NCBI GenBank assembly: GCA_036397995.1
Contig: DASWHX010000230.1
Span: 1 to 13,730, forward strand
DNA length: 13,730 nucleotides
From: DASWHX01 sp036397995
GTDB taxonomy: Bacteria > Bacteroidota > Bacteroidia > Cytophagales > Cyclobacteriaceae
Reading direction: 5' to 3'
Shown: one piece after another, positions 6,571 to 13,730 of the stretch
Numbering within the stretch: position 1 is the first letter of the stretch
Layout of the letters: each line of letters starts with the position of its first letter
The notes under the pieces: generated by a model
What the model saw: only the letters and a program-made list of their open reading frames with translations
Databases searched by the model: none
Told to the model about the DNA's origin: nothing
Program-made: the position numbers and the translations under genes

Positions 6571-8379
6571 ATGACTTCAATTAGAAATATTGCAATAATT
6601 GCTCACGTAGATCACGGCAAGACAACACTTGTGGATAAAATGATCTATACCGCAAATATTTTCAGGGAAAACCAGGAGAAAAAGGAATTGATTCTGGACA
6701 GTAATGAACTGGAAAGGGAACGGGGCATTACCATACTTAGCAAAAACGTTTCTATTGTTTACAAAGACACCAAAATTAACATTATCGATACGCCAGGTCA
6801 CTCCGATTTTGGCGGTGAAGTGGAAAGAGTACTTAAAATGGCAGATGGCGTGTTGCTGTTGGTTGATGCTTTTGAAGGCCCAATGCCTCAAACCCGTTTT
6901 GTCCTGAATAAAGCCCTTGGTTTGGGACTAAAGCCTATTGTTGTTGTGAATAAAGTAGATAAGCCGAATTGTCGCCCTGATGAAGTTCATGAATTGGTTT
7001 TTGATTTAATGTTCAATCTGGGCGCGACCGAAGAACAGCTTGACTTTGTTACACTTTTCGGTTCATCCAAACAAGGATGGATGAGTACCGATTGGAAAGA
7101 ACCGACAAATAATATCACACCTTTGCTGGATGCGATCCTTAAGGTAATCCCCGCCCCGGTTGTAAAAGAAGGCACGCCGGTATTTCAGATTACTTCGCTG
7201 GACTATTCTTCCTTTATTGGAAGGATTGCCATTGGACGGATTTATAAAGGAATTCTGAAAGAAGGCGACAGGCTTGGCCTCACAAAGAGAAATGGAAAAA
7301 CTGTTCCTGTCAAGCTTAAAGAGTTACATGTGTTTGAGGGGTTAGGTAAGAAAAAAGTTAATGATGTGGCCTGCGGAGATATTTGTGCTATTGTAGGGAT
7401 TGAAGATTTTGAAATTGGCGATACAATCTCCAGCCTGGAGAATCCTGAACCTATGCCTCGTATTGCAGTTGATGAGCCAACGATGAGCATGTTATTCACG
7501 ATCAATAATTCCCCTTTTTATGGTAAAGAAGGCAAATACGTAACTTCACGGCATTTAAGGGATCGTCTTTTCCGGGAGACAGAAAAAAATCTTGCCCTCC
7601 GGATTGAGGAAACCAGTTCCGAGGACAAATTCATCGTTTTTGGTAGGGGAATTCTTCACCTTTCCATTCTTATCGAAACCATGAGACGTGAAGGATATGA
7701 GTTGCAGGTAGGACAACCTCAGGTTCTTTATAAGAATATAGATGGACTAAGATGTGAACCCGTAGAAACTCTGGTGATTGAGGTTCCCCGGGAATATTCC
7801 GGTAAAGCCATTGAAATGGTGACGCAGAGAAAAGGAGAATTGCTAATTATGGAGCCAAAGCAGGATGTGCAGCACCTTGAATTTTCCATTCCTGCTCGCG
7901 GAATTATCGGGCTCAGAAATAGTTTGCTCACAGCAACCGCCGGTGAAGCAACCATAACTCATCGCTTTAAATCTTATGAACCATTTAAAGGTGAAATTGC
8001 GGGAAGAACCAACGGCTCATTAATTTCGATGGAAGCCGGCCCGGGAACCGCGTATTCTATTGATAAACTTCAGGATCGCGGGCGATTTTTTGTTGATCCG
8101 GGTGAGAATGTCTACACCGGCCAGGTAATAGGCGAACACAGCAGACAAAGCGATTTAGTAGTTAATATCCAAAAAGGAAAGAAACTGACAAACATCCGGG
8201 CTTCGGGCACGGATGATGCCGCACGGATTGTTCCAAAGATAAAATTCTCCCTGGAAGAAGCCCTGGAATATATCCAGAAAGACGAATACGTAGAAGTAAC
8301 ACCCAAATCGATCCGGATGAGAAAAATTTATCTGGATGAGAATGAAAGAAAACGGAAAGCAAATGTTGAAGCCGTCTGA
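6571..8379 (+). CDS. typA: Ribosome-associated translational GTPase TypA/BipA
   Basis: This EF-G-like GTPase binds the 70S ribosome and is needed for 50S assembly, stress and low-temperature growth in several bacteria. At 602 residues it matches the usual length. G motifs are complete: G1 AHVDHGKTT (11-19), G2 RGITI (51-55), G3 DTPGH (73-77), G4 NKVDK (127-131), G5-like GSSKQGW (164-170). The beta-barrel domain II (about 200-300), an EF-G III/V-like pair and the BipA-specific C-terminal domain (from about 480) follow; GRGILHLSILIETMRREGYE and RGIIGLRNSLLTATAGEA are typical BipA stretches. It is transcribed alone, divergent from metG and ending 13 bases from the convergent mlaD-like gene. No terminator hairpin is visible between them. 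Confidence 0.96.
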   Translation: MTSIRNIAIIAHVDHGKTTLVDKMIYTANIFRENQEKKELILDSNELERERGITILSKNVSIVYKDTKINIIDTPGHSDFGGEVERVLKMADGVLLLVDAFEGPMPQTRFVLNKALGLGLKPIVVVNKVDKPNCRPDEVHELVFDLMFNLGATEEQLDFVTLFGSSKQGWMSTDWKEPTNNITPLLDAILKVIPAPVVKEGTPVFQITSLDYSSFIGRIAIGRIYKGILKEGDRLGLTKRNGKTVPVKLKELHVFEGLGKKKVNDVACGDICAIVGIEDFEIGDTISSLENPEPMPRIAVDEPTMSMLFTINNSPFYGKEGKYVTSRHLRDRLFRETEKNLALRIEETSSEDKFIVFGRGILHLSILIETMRREGYELQVGQPQVLYKNIDGLRCEPVETLVIEVPREYSGKAIEMVTQRKGELLIMEPKQDVQHLEFSIPARGIIGLRNSLLTATAGEATITHRFKSYEPFKGEIAGRTNGSLISMEAGPGTAYSIDKLQDRGRFFVDPGENVYTGQVIGEHSRQSDLVVNIQKGKKLTNIRASGTDDAARIVPKIKFSLEEALEYIQKDEYVEVTPKSIRMRKIYLDENERKRKANVEAV

Positions 8380-8392
8380 GACTTTTAGGTGG

Positions 8393-9361
8393 TTAATTCT
8401 CTTTACTTTGTTTCTCTAACTTTTTAAAATACCTTCTAAACAGGAAGTTGTGTTTCAACGCTTCCATATTCTCATTAAATCTTGCGGTGCCCTGTTCAAT
8501 ATTATCCAGACTGGTATTGAGTTTCACTGTCATTAGCGAATCATAAAGTATAGCACCTGCTGTTCCTTTCCCATCTTTTATCTGGAGAGCCATCTGCTGC
8601 AAATCGGTCATAAGTATTGATAATTGTGAAGCTGCCGAATCTACCTTCCCCAGGGAATGGCTCAAATTATAGGAAAGCGTAGTATCAGAAATCAGGGTAC
8701 CCAGTAAGCCATCTCCCTCTCCTATCGCATACGCAAGATCCCCAATCTCATTTACCGCATTTGACGCATTCTTGCTGGCTGTCTTTATATTCAAAACCGC
8801 ATCTTTAATATCCTTTGCAATTGTTGTATCGGATAACAGACTCCATAAACTATTGCTGCTATTGATCTTTAAAGTTATCTTTTTCAAATCTTCGGTAATA
8901 ATGGCAATGTTTTCATTAGTTGTACTAAGAGTTCTAAGCATTTCATCCGTTTCTACCGGTTTCATTGTAGCCAAAACATCCCCTGCTTTTATTTGCGCAG
9001 CATTTCCCAGCTGCGCGTTGATATTTATAAGTTTATTTCCCATTAATCCATCTGTTCCAACTGATGCAATTGCATTTACCTTGATAAACCTCCGAACTTT
9101 TTCATCGATAACCATAACTACATTCACGGAGGTGTCACTATCCAGTTCCAATTTCTTTACAGTGCCCACATCAATGCCGGAAAATCTTACATTATTTCCC
9201 GCCATCAAACCATTCACGTTATAGAATTTTGCACTTATAATAAATGTGGAGCCAAATATATTCCTGTTGCTTCCAATCATATAAAGTGAGAAGACAAGAA
9301 AAACAAGTCCGGCAAGGACAAACAGACCAAGTTTTGCGTTATCAATTCCTTTTGTTTTCAT
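8393..9361 (-). CDS. mlaD: MCE/MlaD-domain lipid-transport protein
   Basis: This is the substrate-binding component of an Mla-type ABC lipid transporter, anchored in the inner membrane and projecting into the periplasm. With the ATG at 9361 the protein has 322 residues. A single N-terminal transmembrane helix (about 11-31, KLGLFVLAGLVFLVFSLYMI) is followed by one MCE domain (about 38-115; FYNVNGLMAGNNVRFSGIDV, then SVGTDGLMGNKLI). A long helical, Asn/Ser/Asp-rich C-terminal region with amphipathic repeats follows. I chose 9361 because it lies 4 bases after the stop of the ATPase gene; an earlier GTG at 9388 would overlap it by 23 bases. E. coli MlaD is much shorter (about 180 residues), so the C-terminal extension is closer to the long MCE proteins of other phyla. 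Confidence 0.9.
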   Translation of the reverse strand: MKTKGIDNAKLGLFVLAGLVFLVFSLYMIGSNRNIFGSTFIISAKFYNVNGLMAGNNVRFSGIDVGTVKKLELDSDTSVNVVMVIDEKVRRFIKVNAIASVGTDGLMGNKLININAQLGNAAQIKAGDVLATMKPVETDEMLRTLSTTNENIAIITEDLKKITLKINSSNSLWSLLSDTTIAKDIKDAVLNIKTASKNASNAVNEIGDLAYAIGEGDGLLGTLISDTTLSYNLSHSLGKVDSAASQLSILMTDLQQMALQIKDGKGTAGAILYDSLMTVKLNTSLDNIEQGTARFNENMEALKHNFLFRRYFKKLEKQSKEN

Positions 9362-9365
9362 TACT

Positions 9366-10103
9366 TTATTCAAAAAATTGTTTAACACTGGAGTCCGATG
9401 AATTTTTTAAGTCATCATAGGTACCGTCAGCATAACATTTTCCTCCAATAAGTAAAATTACTCTGTTAGAAGTAATCTTTATACAATTCATATCATGGGA
9501 TATTATCATGGATGACGTGTTATACTTTGCCTGAATCTCCAAAATAAGTTCACTGATTTCCTTTGCTGTAATTGGATCCAGTCCGGTAGTTGGTTCATCA
9601 TATAAGATAATTTCCGGTTTAAGGATGAGTGTACGTGCCAGGGCTATTCGTTTCCGCATTCCACCGGATAACTCCGCGGGCATCATATCCACTGTGTGAG
9701 CAAGACCTACATTTCCCAAGGCTTCCAAAACCATTTTCTCCACTTCTTCGGTTTTTCGCTTTGCTTTAGTCCAATGTCTCCGGAGGGGAAATTCTAAATT
9801 CTCTCTTACTGTCATTGAATCATATAAAGCATTACTTTGAAACAGGAACCCCACTTTTGCCCGTATCTGGTCAAGTTCTTCATGACTAAGTTCAGCTATT
9901 TCTGTTTCAAACACTTTAATTGAACCACTATCAGGAGTCAGCAAGCCGATAATGCATTTTATTAAAACCGATTTGCCGGACCCGGATTTTCCCAGTACAA
10001 TCAGGTTTTCCCCCTTATTCAGGTTCACGGTAAAATCACTGAGGACGTGATTCTCTCCAAATGATTTATTTAGTTTCTCTATTTCTATTACTCCGCTATT
10101 CAT
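9366..10103 (-). CDS. mlaF: ABC transporter ATP-binding protein, MlaF-type
   Basis: This ATPase subunit should drive the MlaE permease. It is 245 residues long with all nucleotide-binding motifs: Walker A GKSGSGKS (38-45), Q-loop Q89, signature LSGGM (145-149), Walker B IILYDE (165-170), D-loop GLD (174-176) and H-loop H203. The signature followed by MRKRIALARTL and the Q-loop context FLFQSNALYDSMTVREN are typical of the MlaF/Ttg2A group. It starts one base after the stop of the permease gene (10105-10107), and its own stop is 4 bases from the MCE gene, so the three are tightly coupled. No STAS-domain MlaB or periplasmic MlaC is encoded here. Confidence 0.94.
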   Translation of the reverse strand: MNSGVIEIEKLNKSFGENHVLSDFTVNLNKGENLIVLGKSGSGKSVLIKCIIGLLTPDSGSIKVFETEIAELSHEELDQIRAKVGFLFQSNALYDSMTVRENLEFPLRRHWTKAKRKTEEVEKMVLEALGNVGLAHTVDMMPAELSGGMRKRIALARTLILKPEIILYDEPTTGLDPITAKEISELILEIQAKYNTSSMIISHDMNCIKITSNRVILLIGGKCYADGTYDDLKNSSDSSVKQFFE

Positions 10104-10104
10104 T

Positions 10105-10884
10105 TTATGTCAATCCTAACAAGTCGGTAATTTGCACGGCAACTAAATCAATTATAAACACGAGTAATGATGCAACTACAACTGCAGAATTGGCCGATCT
10201 CCCAACGCCTTCTGTACCTTTTTGAGTATTATATCCCTTATAACAACCTATCAAGCCAATGGCAAAACCGAAAAAGAAAGTCTTTATAAGCGAGGGAACG
10301 AAATCTCCATAGCTAAGTGCATGAAATACCTGGTTCCAGTACAAATGCCAACTTACTGACCCGCGTATATTTACCCCCAAATATCCTCCATATAAAGAAA
10401 CCGCATTTGACAAACTTGACAATACTGGAAGCATCAAAGTTGCTGCAGCGATTCGGGTGACTATTAAATATTTAAATGGATTTGTTCCTGACACTTCCAT
10501 CGCATCAATTTGTTCCGTTACTTTCATCGAACCCAGCTCTGCACCCATCCCCGACCCTATTTTCCCTGCGCAAATCAATGCAGTTATAACCGGCGAAATT
10601 TCTCTAATAAGAGAAACTGAAACCATGGCGGGTAACATGGACTCCGCGCCAAATTCAACCAGGGTTGGCCTGGATTGAATGGTTAAGACCAATCCCATGA
10701 TGAAAGCTGTAGTAGCAACTAAAGGAAGGGATTTATACCCAACCCAAAAGCATTGCCTGATGAACTCCTGAAATTCGTATCGAGGTCTAAACCCTTCAGA
10801 AAAAAACCTGGCCAGGAATTTACTAATCCCGCCTACTTCAGCAAGGAAAAGCCTGGTCGACCTAAAAAATTTGGAATATCTCAT
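10105..10884 (-). CDS. mlaE: MlaE-type ABC transporter permease
   Basis: This is the membrane subunit of the Mla-type phospholipid transporter. It is 259 residues long with about five to six hydrophobic segments (near 54-70, 85-107, 145-165, 200-216, 235-255). It carries the family hallmarks GLVLTIQSRPTLVEFGAES (64-82), ISPVITALICAGKIGSGMGA (95-114), ELGSMKVTEQIDAMEVSGTN (115-134) and TEGVGRSANSAVVVA (near 225-239). It is the first gene of mlaE-mlaF-mlaD. In Gram-negative bacteria such systems move phospholipids between inner and outer membranes to keep outer-membrane asymmetry; the direction cannot be told from sequence. Upstream on the same strand, 99 bases hold an 18-bp palindrome and an AT-rich -7-like stretch. 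Confidence 0.95.
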   Translation of the reverse strand: MRYSKFFRSTRLFLAEVGGISKFLARFFSEGFRPRYEFQEFIRQCFWVGYKSLPLVATTAFIMGLVLTIQSRPTLVEFGAESMLPAMVSVSLIREISPVITALICAGKIGSGMGAELGSMKVTEQIDAMEVSGTNPFKYLIVTRIAAATLMLPVLSSLSNAVSLYGGYLGVNIRGSVSWHLYWNQVFHALSYGDFVPSLIKTFFFGFAIGLIGCYKGYNTQKGTEGVGRSANSAVVVASLLVFIIDLVAVQITDLLGLT

Positions 10885-10943
10885 TTATTTGAAAGTCCCT
10901 TACCTAAAGATGAAGCTCAGTGCAAAATATTCATTTGACTATT

Positions 10944-10961
10944 ATCATTTGAGCAAATGAT
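10944..10961. repeat. 18-bp perfect palindrome upstream of mlaE
   Basis: ATCATTTGAGCAAATGAT: arms 10944-10951 and 10954-10961, with an AG centre. The half-site TCATTTGA also recurs as a direct repeat at 10931-10938. A weak -7-like sequence (minus ATATTTTG, 10923-10930) lies on the mlaE side, so the palindrome would sit near the -33 region. No T-tract follows on either strand, so it looks more like an operator than a terminator of the upstream SDR gene. Confidence 0.5.
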
Positions 10962-10983
10962 GTTTATCATCTTGGTAAACAAC

Positions 10984-11853
10984 CTACCCTTTACTGCCTT
11001 TTCTCATCTGTTCATATGCATCCCAAAGTGCATCCGGAATCATCTCAAACTGATTAAATTCACCTGCACCTTTTAACCATTCCCCACCATCAATGGTTAC
11101 TACTTCACCATTTATGTAGCCTGAGTAATCAGAGATTAGGTAGGCAGCCAGGTTTGCCAGTTCATGATATTCACCCACTCTGCCCAGTGGAATTCTTTGG
11201 ATAGGATCAATTTTTTTTGCTAAATCCCCTGGAAACAGTCTTGTCCAGGCACCCTGGGTTGGGAATGGGCCCGGCGCAATGGCATTAGAGCGAATACCGT
11301 ACTTTCCCCATTCTACCGCGAGGGATCTGGTAAGCGCAAGTACGCCTGCCTTGGCACAAGCTGAGGGCACCACGTATCCGGAGCCTGTCCATGCATAAGT
11401 AGTTACAATATTGAGGAAAGTACCCTTTTGATTTTCAGACAACCATTTCTTCCCCATTGCCAGAGTCACATTGTACGATCCCCGCAAAACTATATCCACC
11501 ACCGTGTCGAATGCCCGATGTGAAAGTCTTTCTGTAGGACTTACAAAATTACCTGCAGCATTGTTCAGCACAGAAGTTAATTTGCCTAACTGACTTTCTA
11601 TAGCTTCCAATGATTTTTCAACATCTTCATATTTCCGGATATCGCAGGTGATTGGCATCACTTCATTTCCACTTGCAGAAGACATTTCCTGCGCGGATTT
11701 TTTTAGTACCTCCTCTTTTCTGCTTAAGATGGCTATCTTCGCGCCAAGCCGCGACATATAAGTTGCCATCTCTTTTCCCAAACCGGTGCCTCCTCCAGTT
11801 ACGAGAATTACCTTATCTTTTAAAGCACCTTCTTTAAGCATCCCATTATCCAT
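10984..11853 (-). CDS. SDR oxidoreductase of the 2,4-dienoyl-CoA reductase type
   Basis: This enzyme probably reduces 2,4-dienoyl-CoA with NADPH, an auxiliary step in beta-oxidation of polyunsaturated fatty acids. The Rossmann motif is TGGGTGLG (19-26), with S44-R45 after the second strand favouring NADPH. NNAAGNFVSPTERLS (97-111) and APGPFPTQGAW (near 200) closely resemble mitochondrial DECR1. The classical YxxxK is absent: position K168-4 is Ser (S164), and the presumed catalytic Tyr is Y153, fifteen residues before K168, exactly as in DECR1 (Y199, K214). The C-terminal GEFN also matches DECR1. It is 289 residues from ATG; M5 is an alternative start. It is divergent from the OmpA gene and upstream of mlaE on the same strand, from which it is probably independent. 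Confidence 0.85.
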   Translation of the reverse strand: MDNGMLKEGALKDKVILVTGGGTGLGKEMATYMSRLGAKIAILSRKEEVLKKSAQEMSSASGNEVMPITCDIRKYEDVEKSLEAIESQLGKLTSVLNNAAGNFVSPTERLSHRAFDTVVDIVLRGSYNVTLAMGKKWLSENQKGTFLNIVTTYAWTGSGYVVPSACAKAGVLALTRSLAVEWGKYGIRSNAIAPGPFPTQGAWTRLFPGDLAKKIDPIQRIPLGRVGEYHELANLAAYLISDYSGYINGEVVTIDGGEWLKGAGEFNQFEMIPDALWDAYEQMRKGSKG

Positions 11854-11943
11854 GATTCTCTTAATTATTTGTTTAGCTGAATTAATCCCAAATATTGAAC
11901 ATTAATTTCGATATTTGTCAGAACAAATAACAAAACATCTTCC
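11854..11943. promoter_or_regulatory. Divergent intergenic region, SDR gene and OmpA-family gene
   Basis: Ninety AT-rich bases. Near-consensus -7 elements with one mismatch each occur for both directions: plus GATATTTG at 11910-11917 (OmpA gene) and minus AATATTTG at 11889-11896 (SDR gene). Neither has a clear -33 partner, so the exact promoters are uncertain. Confidence 0.3.
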
Positions 11944-12894
11944 ATGAATCACAGAATTATCAGTCTCGCGGCCCTGGTTTTAATTTTTGTATCTTCCTGC
12001 ATTGCTCCCAAAAAGTATAATGAACAATTAGCGGAGAACGTCAGGATGCAAGGGGAAATTACCCGGCTTACAAGTGATTTGAGTGTAGCAAAAAAAAGGA
12101 TTACTGATTTGAATTCAAAGCTGGATTCGTTGAGTCAAGACAACAATATGACTAAAGATAATCTGGCAGCAACATCATCTTCCCTTGAAAATCTTCAAAA
12201 TGAACATGAGAAATTGCAAACGCTGTACGATAATGTGTTGAAGAATAGTGGAAAACTGAACCGGGATCTGGCAGAGCAACAAGAAAGGTTGCTGACAATG
12301 GAAAGTGATTTGGAATCTGCCAAAGCAAAGAATGATCAATTGTCTATTGACCTTGCTGAAAGAGAAAAGAAAGTTTCTGAACTGGAAAAAATTCTTGCTG
12401 ATAAAGAAGCCGCGGTGCTGGCTCTTAAAAAGAAAGTTACAGATGCATTATTGAACTTCGGTGAAAAGGAATTAACTGTGGAAGTCAGAAACGGAAAGGT
12501 TTATGTGAGCCTGGCGGAACAATTGCTTTTCAAATCCGGAAGCACCAGCGTGGATGAAAAGGGCAGAATAGCATTACAACAGTTGGCAGCAGCGCTTAAG
12601 GATTCAAAAGATATTCATATCATGGTGGAAGGACACACCGACAATGTGCCGATAAGCAGAGCATCTCAATATATGAATGACAACTGGGATCTGAGTGTGA
12701 TGCGTGCAACTACTATCGTAAGAATTCTAACCAATTATGGTGTAAGTCCTGAGCAAGTTACTGCTTCCGGCAAAGGAGAGTTTTCACCCGTTATGGAAAA
12801 TACTACTCCGGAAAATAAACAGAAAAATCGTCGCACAGAGATCATCCTTACACCAAATTTGGATGAGTTGTTTAAGATATTAGAAGCGAATTAG
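11944..12894 (+). CDS. OmpA-family outer-membrane lipoprotein with coiled coil
   Basis: A 316-residue envelope protein that should be lipid-anchored and bind peptidoglycan. The signal peptide ends in a lipobox VSSC with C19 as the predicted lipidated residue. Residues about 28-165 form a long coiled coil rich in Leu, Glu, Lys, Gln and Asn. An OmpA C-terminal domain (about 175-305) follows, with LLFKSGSTSVDEKG, VEGHTDNVPI, NWDLSVMRAT and the closing NRRTEIIL; the Asp and Arg residues that bind diaminopimelate are present in these motifs. Unlike E. coli OmpA there is no beta-barrel, so the architecture is Pal-like with a spacer. It may fix the distance between the outer membrane and the wall. 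It is a single-gene unit; no hairpin terminator is seen after it. Confidence 0.93.
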   Translation: MNHRIISLAALVLIFVSSCIAPKKYNEQLAENVRMQGEITRLTSDLSVAKKRITDLNSKLDSLSQDNNMTKDNLAATSSSLENLQNEHEKLQTLYDNVLKNSGKLNRDLAEQQERLLTMESDLESAKAKNDQLSIDLAEREKKVSELEKILADKEAAVLALKKKVTDALLNFGEKELTVEVRNGKVYVSLAEQLLFKSGSTSVDEKGRIALQQLAAALKDSKDIHIMVEGHTDNVPISRASQYMNDNWDLSVMRATTIVRILTNYGVSPEQVTASGKGEFSPVMENTTPENKQKNRRTEIILTPNLDELFKILEAN

Positions 12895-12941
12895 TTTGAT
12901 AAAATATCGCCCTGGTAATCAAGTATATTAAATCCAGATAA

Positions 12942-12951
12942 CCTTATAAGG
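12942..12951. repeat. 10-bp palindrome just upstream of the hepT-like gene
   Basis: CCTTATAAGG, perfect, one base before the ATG at 12953. Its location is suited to autoregulation of a toxin-antitoxin operon or to masking the translation start, but a 10-bp AT-centred palindrome can also occur by chance. Confidence 0.3.
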
Positions 12952-12952
12952 C

Positions 12953-13366
12953 ATGAATAAACCTGATATTAGATGGAAGCAGCGGTTCCATAATTTCAAT
13001 GAAGCTTATCAACGGCTGAAGGAAGCTGTGGAAATTCCAGAACTAAATGAACTGGAGCGGAATGGACTAGTACAAAGGTTTGAATTTACCTTAGAAATGG
13101 GCTGGAAGACATTAAAGGATTTTTTACAGCACAAAGAATTTTCGTTCAGACCTTCTCCTAAAGATACACTGCGACTTGCTCAGCAGAGTGGATATATTGA
13201 TCAGGCTCAGGAGTTAATCGATGGTCTTGAACTCCGAAATATGCTGTCTCATGATTACAGCGGAGCCAAATTTCTGGAAAGTGAAGAGAAATTTAGAAAT
13301 ATAATTTATCCAGCTTTGGAAAAGCTGTATTTATTTTTGAAATCAGAATTTGAAAAGAGTGAATGA
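12953..13366 (+). CDS. hepT: HepT-like HEPN toxin / nucleotidyltransferase substrate-binding protein (HI0074 family)
   Basis: A 137-residue all-helical HEPN protein. The opening IRWKQRFHNFNEAYQRLKEA (6-25) and RFEFTLEMGWKTLKDFL (42-58) are typical of the HI0074 (TIGR01987-type) group, formerly called nucleotidyltransferase substrate-binding proteins. It carries R95-NMLS-H100-D-Y102, an exact Rx4HxY motif. In the Shewanella HepT toxin this motif provides the RNase site (Arg, His), and the Tyr is oligo-AMPylated by the partner MntA, which inactivates the toxin. The next gene overlaps by four bases (ATGA), the usual coupling of this pair. Whether this copy is a toxin or a benign pair is not shown by the sequence. 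Confidence 0.9.
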   Translation: MNKPDIRWKQRFHNFNEAYQRLKEAVEIPELNELERNGLVQRFEFTLEMGWKTLKDFLQHKEFSFRPSPKDTLRLAQQSGYIDQAQELIDGLELRNMLSHDYSGAKFLESEEKFRNIIYPALEKLYLFLKSEFEKSE

Positions 13367-13680
13367 AAAACGGGCTCTCAAAAAGAGATTATGAAACAAT
13401 AAAAGGAATACTTGAAAAGTACCCGGAGATAACTCTTGTAAATCTCTTCGGCAGCCGCGCAACAGGCACTTTTCATGCAGGAAGCGATATAGATCTCGCA
13501 ATAATGAATAAGGGAGTTACGGATGAAATAATCCAGAGAATACTTTCCGACTTCGAAGAAAGTACATTACCTTATTTTGTCGACATTATTAATTATTATA
13601 CCATTGAACATAAACCATTCCGCGAACATATCGACCGGGTTGGGCAATTATTTTATCAGAAGAAAATGGTAAATAAATAA
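13363..13680 (+). CDS. mntA: MntA-like minimal nucleotidyltransferase antitoxin
   Basis: A 105-residue minimal nucleotidyltransferase of the DNA polymerase beta superfamily. It has the GSx10DxD signature: G30-S31 (FGSRATGTFHAGSDIDLAI), D42 and D44, with a third acidic residue at D74 (FVDII), the full set for metal-dependent nucleotidyl transfer. In characterised HEPN/MNT pairs this protein neutralises the HEPN toxin by transferring AMP to the Tyr of Rx4HxY. The ATG overlaps the toxin stop (ATGA, 13363-13366), implying translational coupling. Length and motif spacing are normal, so it looks intact and active. It ends one base before the stop codon of a possible convergent gene at the window edge. 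Confidence 0.92.
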   Translation: MKNGLSKRDYETIKGILEKYPEITLVNLFGSRATGTFHAGSDIDLAIMNKGVTDEIIQRILSDFEESTLPYFVDIINYYTIEHKPFREHIDRVGQLFYQKKMVNK

Positions 13681-13681
13681 G

Positions 13682-13730
13682 TTAAGTCAGCCTTTTGGCA
13701 TTTTCTTCGGAGATATCTGGCCCATTAGAA
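13682..13730 (-). CDS. Possible C-terminal end of a convergent gene (partial)
   Basis: The minus strand is open from the window edge to a TAA at 13682-13684 and would end in SNGPDISEENAKRLT. It is only 15 codons long, so an open frame by chance is likely enough. The reasons to list it are the ordinary amino acid composition and the close convergent spacing to the mntA-like gene. The product cannot be named. Confidence 0.25.
   Translation of the reverse strand, partial: SNGPDISEENAKRLT

Noticed and set aside
8772..9224. 150-residue plus-strand open frame opposite the MCE gene
   Set aside because: It is an antisense shadow of a gene with clear domain motifs; its hydrophobic composition mirrors the opposite strand and it has no promoter or family resemblance.
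9361..9388. GTG at 9388 as the start of the MCE gene
   Set aside because: It would overlap mlaF by 23 bases and put nine extra residues before the transmembrane helix; the ATG at 9361 is spaced 4 bases from the mlaF stop.
1..13730. CRISPR array or long tandem repeats
   Set aside because: No regularly spaced repeats were seen by eye on either strand.

Overview
The window looks like a chromosomal segment from a member of the Bacteroidota, probably a Cytophagia-like lineage (inference). Several genes and the tRNA are preceded by the TAnnTTTG -7 element of the Bacteroidota primary sigma factor, Shine-Dalgarno sequences are mostly absent, and the tRNA does not encode CCA. The protein set also fits: a TL5/CTC-type L25, a MetRS with a KISTS signature loop and C-terminal tRNA-binding domain, a compact MlaEFD-type operon, and a coiled-coil OmpA lipoprotein.

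Layout. Positions 1-1950 are AT-rich accessory DNA. They hold the frame-broken tail of a small KGG-motif protein (1-105), an overlapping minus-strand pair of an unknown protein and a HEPN-like protein (102-1005), a C-terminal remnant of an IS1-like transposase (about 1143-1334), and a putative winged-helix protein whose frame can pass by a -1 shift into a transmembrane tail (1334-1866). Positions 1955-4388 hold tRNA-Gln(TTG) and the translation/nucleotide block prs - rplY(ctc) - pth, with a clear terminator after rplY. This is the same order as prs-ctc-spoVC(pth) in Bacillus.

metG (minus) converges on pth with overlapping stop codons, and diverges from typA/bipA (plus) across a short intergenic region that holds promoter elements for both and an inverted repeat. 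Next come a minus-strand lipid-transport operon mlaE-mlaF-mlaD (10884 to 8393), a palindrome upstream of it, and a 2,4-dienoyl-CoA reductase-type SDR (10984-11853, minus). The right end carries a plus-strand OmpA-family lipoprotein (11944-12894) and a HepT/MntA-type HEPN/nucleotidyltransferase toxin-antitoxin pair (12953-13680). The last 49 bases may be the tail of a convergent gene.

Most of the window is core housekeeping: PRPP supply, ribosome and tRNA functions, a translational GTPase, outer-membrane lipid transport, unsaturated fatty acid degradation and envelope anchoring. The parts that may be new are in the accessory left end: the unassigned HEPN-like two-gene module, and the winged-helix gene whose membrane tail lies in the -1 frame directly after a transposase remnant.
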